Shown here: positions 14,981 to 17,111 of the stretch, in pieces
Position numbering within the stretch: position 1 is the stretch's first letter
Layout: every line of letters begins with the position of its first letter
Notes under the pieces: model-generated
Database searches by the model: none
What the model was told of the DNA's origin: nothing
The model's input: the letters and a program-made list of their open reading frames with translations, nothing else
DNA from: Negativicoccus succinicivorans
GTDB lineage: Bacteria; Bacillota; Negativicutes; Veillonellales; Negativicoccaceae
Direction: 5' to 3'
DNA length: 17,111 bases
NCBI RefSeq assembly: GCF_018373335.1
Contig: NZ_JAHAHH010000016.1
Location: forward strand, 1-17,111
Made by a program: the position numbers and the translations under genes

Positions 14981-15051
14981 GTCTGTCCGGTTCTTGGAAA
15001 ACAGACTGCATTGGCGGTCAGCCGAAAGGAATTTTTATTCCGGTGACAGAC
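14981..15051 (+). promoter_or_regulatory. Structured 5' leader, copy 1 (GTCTGTC/GACAGAC element)
   Basis: P1 is GTCTGTC (14981-14987) with GACAGAC (15045-15051). It encloses P2, TTGGC/GCCGA (15011-15015 with 15021-15025), and P3, GGAAT/ATTCC (15028-15032 with 15037-15041, loop TTTT). The ribosome binding site AAAGGAGG follows at 15056-15063. An ACAGAC at 15001-15006 can also pair with 14981-14986, so a competing hairpin is possible. The same architecture recurs at 16391-16457. It does not match a riboswitch class I know. Confidence 0.55.
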
Positions 15052-15070
15052 GTACAAAGGAGGAAGCAAG

Positions 15071-15664
15071 ATGAAAAAGACATTACTCGCAATGGCTGCA
15101 TTGGCAGCAATCAGCGGCAGCGTATTGGCCGCGGACAATGCTCAGGTACCGGCTACGCCGGCGGCACAAGGCGTACAACCGTATGCCGCGGGTCAAACCG
15201 TCAACGGTTATACCGACGGTCAGGCGTATTACAATGAACACGGCGTGCGCATGGGCCAATACATGCAGGCGGACGCTCGTTACTTTGATCCGGACGCACG
15301 ACCGATGACGGACAAGATGGCGGAAAACGAGTATCTTTATCCGAACGTACCGCCGCAGGTAGCGCCGGAAGAAAAACAAGACGGGACCGCTAAAGAGGAA
15401 GCGAAACCGGAAGTAAAACCGATGGCGAAAGGCGTACAACCGTATGCTCCGGGTCAGACCATCAACGGCTATACCGACGGTCAGGCGTATTACAATGAAT
15501 ACGGCGTACGCATGGGCCAATACATGCAGGCGGACGCTCGTTACTTTGATCCGGACGCCAGACCGATGACGGACAAGATGGCGGAAAACAAAGATCTTTA
15601 TCCGAATGTACCGCCGCAGGTAGCACCGGAAAAAAAACAGGAGAATTCCGAAAAAAACAAGTAA
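15071..15664 (+). CDS. Secreted tandem-repeat protein, zero-frame product
   Basis: A 197-residue product of unknown family. Residues 1-21 are a Sec signal peptide (MKKTLLAMAALAAISGSVLA). The mature part is two near-identical units repeating every 87 residues: GVQPYA-GQT-NGYTDGQAYYNE, then YGVRMGQYMQADARYFDPD, then ARPMTDKMAEN and YPNVPPQVAPE. They are joined by a charged Lys/Glu linker. AAAGGAGG (15056-15063) precedes the ATG by 7 nt. The frame ends at TAA 15662-15664 directly after an A-rich stretch, and a third repeat with a further domain continues in the -1 frame without interruption to 16095. A -1 shift would give a 341-residue protein. No terminator lies between the two parts. Confidence 0.85.
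   Translation: MKKTLLAMAALAAISGSVLAADNAQVPATPAAQGVQPYAAGQTVNGYTDGQAYYNEHGVRMGQYMQADARYFDPDARPMTDKMAENEYLYPNVPPQVAPEEKQDGTAKEEAKPEVKPMAKGVQPYAPGQTINGYTDGQAYYNEYGVRMGQYMQADARYFDPDARPMTDKMAENKDLYPNVPPQVAPEKKQENSEKNK
15168..15380 (+). repeat. 87-codon tandem repeat, unit 1
   Basis: Begins AAGGCGTACAACC. The corresponding position of unit 2 is exactly 261 nt downstream, and the two units are nearly identical in DNA over about 210 nt, which implies recent duplication or gene conversion. Confidence 0.9.
15429..15641 (+). repeat. 87-codon tandem repeat, unit 2
   Basis: Near-identical copy of unit 1, in the same reading frame. Its end passes into the A8 run (15630-15637) just before the frameshift candidate. 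Confidence 0.9.
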
Positions 15665-15701
15665 TTCCGGCGGCGAAAGGCGTACAGCCGCGCCAAGCCG
15701 G
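15639..15701 (+). promoter_or_regulatory. Candidate -1 ribosomal frameshift signal
   Basis: AGGAG (15639-15643) lies 8 nt before the heptamer A AAA AAC (15652-15658), which is phased correctly for a -1 slip. The zero-frame stop TAA is at 15662-15664. A stem follows 8 nt after the heptamer: CCGGC (15667-15671) with GCCGG (15697-15701), and GGCG (15672-15675) with CGCC (15691-15694), 9 bp with a 2-nt bulge. A second slippery A8 run (15630-15637) leads into the same frame. This is the order seen in the dnaX signal. A lost A in a homopolymer would look the same except for the phased signals. Confidence 0.5.
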
Positions 15702-16095
15702 TGAAACGCCGAACGGTTACACCGACGGACGCGCCTACTACAATGAGTACGGCGTGCGCATGGGCCAGTACATGCAAGCCGATGCCAATTATTTTAACGG
15801 CGCTCGCGACGCGGAAATGGTACCGTCGCAACCCGATTCGCGCGGGATGTTCGTGGACTGCACGAAACGTCTGAGCGCGCAGGATCAGAAAGAGTTGCGC
15901 GGCTATTTTGAAGGCTATCAGCCGAAAGAGGCTCGCGAAGCGGCGGCGAAATATCTGGCTCGAAAATACGGCGAACATGTATTTGAAGTCGTATTCGTCA
16001 CGTCCGATAGCGGCAAGGTTCAGTATCGCGTTATGGTCGGACGTAACTACTTGAAGCATCGTCTGAATACAAAGGCTGCGAAAGAACGGCAATAA
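15661..16095 (+). CDS. -1 frame extension: third repeat plus shared C-terminal domain
   Basis: This frame is open from the A-rich junction and reads VIPAAKGVQPRQAGETPNGY, then AYYNEYGVRMGQYMQADANYF, a third copy of the repeat. A distinct C-terminal domain follows (LSAQDQKELRGYFEGYQ, AAAKYLARKYGEHVFEVVF, KVQYRVMVG), which also occurs in the protein encoded at 16479. The only ATG (15754) is in the middle of the repeat and has no Shine-Dalgarno sequence, so independent initiation is unlikely. The extension is expected to be made as a fusion to the preceding secreted protein, or the locus is a frameshifted gene. It ends at TAA 16093-16095, followed by a good terminator, so the downstream part has kept gene-like organisation. 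Confidence 0.7.
   Translation, partial: VIPAAKGVQPRQAGETPNGYTDGRAYYNEYGVRMGQYMQADANYFNGARDAEMVPSQPDSRGMFVDCTKRLSAQDQKELRGYFEGYQPKEAREAAAKYLARKYGEHVFEVVFVTSDSGKVQYRVMVGRNYLKHRLNTKAAKERQ
15677..15812 (+). repeat. Third, more diverged repeat unit in the -1 frame
   Basis: Aligns with units 1 and 2 from AAGGCGTACA to the codons for GQYMQADANYF, with more substitutions than between units 1 and 2. It is offset 248 nt from unit 2 rather than 261, because the linker is shorter and one base is out of frame. Confidence 0.8.
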
Positions 16096-16100
16096 CAAAT

Positions 16101-16131
16101 AAAAAACGGCTCCGCAAGGAGCTGTTTTTTT
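16101..16131 (+). terminator. Intrinsic terminator after the repeat-protein locus
   Basis: ACGGCTCC, loop GCAA, GGAGCTGT (one G-U pair), flanked by A6 and T7. It starts 5 nt after the stop of the -1 frame, so transcripts run through both frames. Confidence 0.9.
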
Positions 16132-16327
16132 GTGCAAAATTTTACGATTTATATCATTGGGAAATAAATGAGTCCCTCGGTAAAAAGTAAAACATTTTTA
16201 CGCCAATGCGCTCGGTCAAGATTATATTCCGGGAGCATCCCGACCGGCGCGTCGTATATCGGAAAACTCGTCCGCGTAAATTTTTCAATTTATTTTGGCT
16301 CAAAAATAGCGCAACTAAAGCGAATAT
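16132..16327 (+). other. AT-rich gene-free stretch with one hairpin
   Basis: No convincing gene is seen. GCGC-T-CGGTC (16208-16217) can pair with GACCGGCGC (16242-16250), 9 bp with a bulged T. A competing smaller hairpin CGGGA-GCA-TCCCG lies at 16230-16242. Neither has a T run, and both lie upstream of the promoter at 16328, so a role in the following gene would be at DNA level. Confidence 0.3.
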
Positions 16328-16356
16328 TTGACGATTTTGGAACGAAAATGTATAAT
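16328..16356 (+). promoter_or_regulatory. Promoter of the second secreted-protein gene
   Basis: TTGACG (16328-16333) and TATAAT (16351-16356) are 17 nt apart, identical hexamers and spacing to the promoter at 14938. The leader is about 115 nt. Confidence 0.85.
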
Positions 16357-16390
16357 AAAAGTATAGAATGTGTTGATGTGAACAGCAGAA

Positions 16391-16457
16391 GTCTGTCCGT
16401 TGTTTACCATTGATCGTCCCTGCGATCAGCTGAAAATTGTATATTACAGTGACAGAC
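16391..16457 (+). promoter_or_regulatory. Structured 5' leader, copy 2 (GTCTGTC/GACAGAC element)
   Basis: P1 is GTCTGTC (16391-16397) with GACAGAC (16451-16457), identical to copy 1. P2 is TGATCG/CGATCA (16411-16416 with 16423-16428) and P3 is TGTA/TACA (16438-16441 with 16445-16448); both have sequences different from copy 1 but occupy the same positions. CATTG before P2, TCAGC(C/T)GAAA around its 3' side, and GTGACAGAC are shared. AAAGGAGG at 16464-16471 lies 7 nt before the ATG, as in copy 1. The competing ACAGAC of copy 1 is not present here. Confidence 0.55.
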
Positions 16458-16478
16458 ATTGCCAAAGGAGGCTGGAAG

Positions 16479-17111
16479 ATGAGAAAGACAGCGTTAGCAT
16501 TAACCGTATTGGCGGCCATCGGCACAAGCGCCATGGCGATGAACTATTACGATGTTGACATGTATTATCTCCGTGACCAGAGCAAGACGCTGACCGTCGA
16601 AGATAAACAGCATACCGGTGATATTGCGGTACCCTACTTGGGACGCGGCGTCAGTGAAGGCGCGGTGGATCAGGCGGTAGCTGATATTCAGAACTTCTTG
16701 AACGAAAAATATGGGGAAGGTCAATACTTTGTTTATACGGACAAAGATGTCAGCGACTACCATATGAATATTTACGTTACCAACGATGCCACCCAAGTTC
16801 CCGCACCCGCACCGGCGGAACCGACCGTAGCGACCGCTCCGACGGAACCGGCTGCAGTGCCCGCGTCGACCGTATTGGCTGACGGCGGTATCGTTTTGCA
16901 GCTGACGGACTTCACGAAGGAAATGGCCGCGGCCGATCGTGAACAGATCACGGCGATTCTCGGACAATATACGCATGGCGACAGCGCCGCTAACTTGGCG
17001 GAACGCGCGGAAGACGCCGTGGAACATTACCTGGATCAGAAATACGGCGACGACTTCTATGATGTCGACGTGAAGAAACTGGAAAACGGCGCTTACGACG
17101 TTCAGATCAAA
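16479..17111 (+). CDS. Secreted protein with two copies of the shared domain, 3' partial
   Basis: An open frame of 211 codons running off the window, of unknown family. Residues 1-20 are a Sec signal peptide (MRKTALALTVLAAIGTSAMA). Copy 1 of the domain lies at about 38-100 (LTVEDKQHTGDIAVPYLGRG, then IQNFLNEKYGEGQYFVY). A Pro/Ala/Thr linker follows (about 101-137), and then copy 2 at about 138-211 (KEMAAADREQITAILGQY, AVEHYLDQKYGDDFYDV, GAYDVQI). Both copies resemble the C-terminal domain encoded at 15870-16060; the shared core is Y/F-L-x-x-KYG followed by an aromatic strand. AAAGGAGG at 16464-16471 and the matching leader support the ATG at 16479. The C-terminus lies outside the window. Confidence 0.85.
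   Translation, partial: MRKTALALTVLAAIGTSAMAMNYYDVDMYYLRDQSKTLTVEDKQHTGDIAVPYLGRGVSEGAVDQAVADIQNFLNEKYGEGQYFVYTDKDVSDYHMNIYVTNDATQVPAPAPAEPTVATAPTEPAAVPASTVLADGGIVLQLTDFTKEMAAADREQITAILGQYTHGDSAANLAERAEDAVEHYLDQKYGDDFYDVDVKKLENGAYDVQIK

Noticed and set aside
15754..16095. An independent gene starting at ATG 15754
   Set aside because: The ATG corresponds to an internal methionine of the repeat (GVRMGQYM) and has no Shine-Dalgarno sequence; the frame is open well upstream of it.
16168..16413. An 81-codon plus-strand ORF in the intergenic region
   Set aside because: No ribosome binding site, it runs through the promoter and into the leader of the next gene, and its composition is not protein-like.

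Overview
The window reads as ordinary chromosome from a GC-rich, diderm-type Firmicute. The Negativicutes (Selenomonas/Megasphaera/Veillonella-type) are the best inference: Firmicute-style gene content (DUF2344 protein, PyrR-type attenuator, Xpt, EF-G-like paralogue, strong AAAGGAGG ribosome binding sites) sits beside several Sec-secreted soluble proteins that look periplasmic. No plasmid, phage, insertion sequence or CRISPR signature is visible.

Positions 1-5653 (+) hold a tight operon: a B12-binding/radical SAM protein (5' end outside the window, broken by a one-base frameshift near 1320), its DUF2344 partner, ribonuclease G (rng), tRNA m7G46 methyltransferase (trmB) and a SEDS glycan polymerase of the FtsW/RodA family. 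Genes overlap or lie within 15 nt of one another. Then uraA (5793-7049), a uracil permease behind a strong promoter and a PyrR-type attenuator, with its own terminator. Positions 7191-9849 hold a small secreted protein and an EF-G-like GTPase. Positions 10032-11614 hold an ECF-transporter S component and a secreted protein with a copper-amine-oxidase-N-like stalk domain. A perfect 40-nt palindrome terminates this gene and the convergent secreted-protein gene on the minus strand (11676-12131). A divergent promoter region with an inverted repeat leads to a 93-aa helical protein. tRNA-Ser(CGA), tadA, a TrhA/hemolysin III gene and xpt follow on the minus strand.

The right end is the part that looks undescribed. 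Two neighbouring loci (15071-16095 and 16479-window end) encode secreted proteins that share a domain of about 60 residues. Each is preceded by the same promoter (TTGACG-N17-TATAAT) and by a similar structured 5' leader. The leader has an invariant 7-bp closing helix (GTCTGTC/GACAGAC) enclosing two hairpins whose sequences differ but whose positions match. In the first locus the reading frame stops after two 87-residue repeats, while a third repeat and the shared domain continue in the -1 frame. The junction carries an AGGAG, an A AAA AAC heptamer, an immediate stop codon and a 9-bp GC-rich stem 8 nt downstream, which is the layout of a dnaX-like -1 frameshift signal. A one-base homopolymer deletion is the main competing explanation, and the radical SAM frameshift shows that single-base losses do occur in this sequence.
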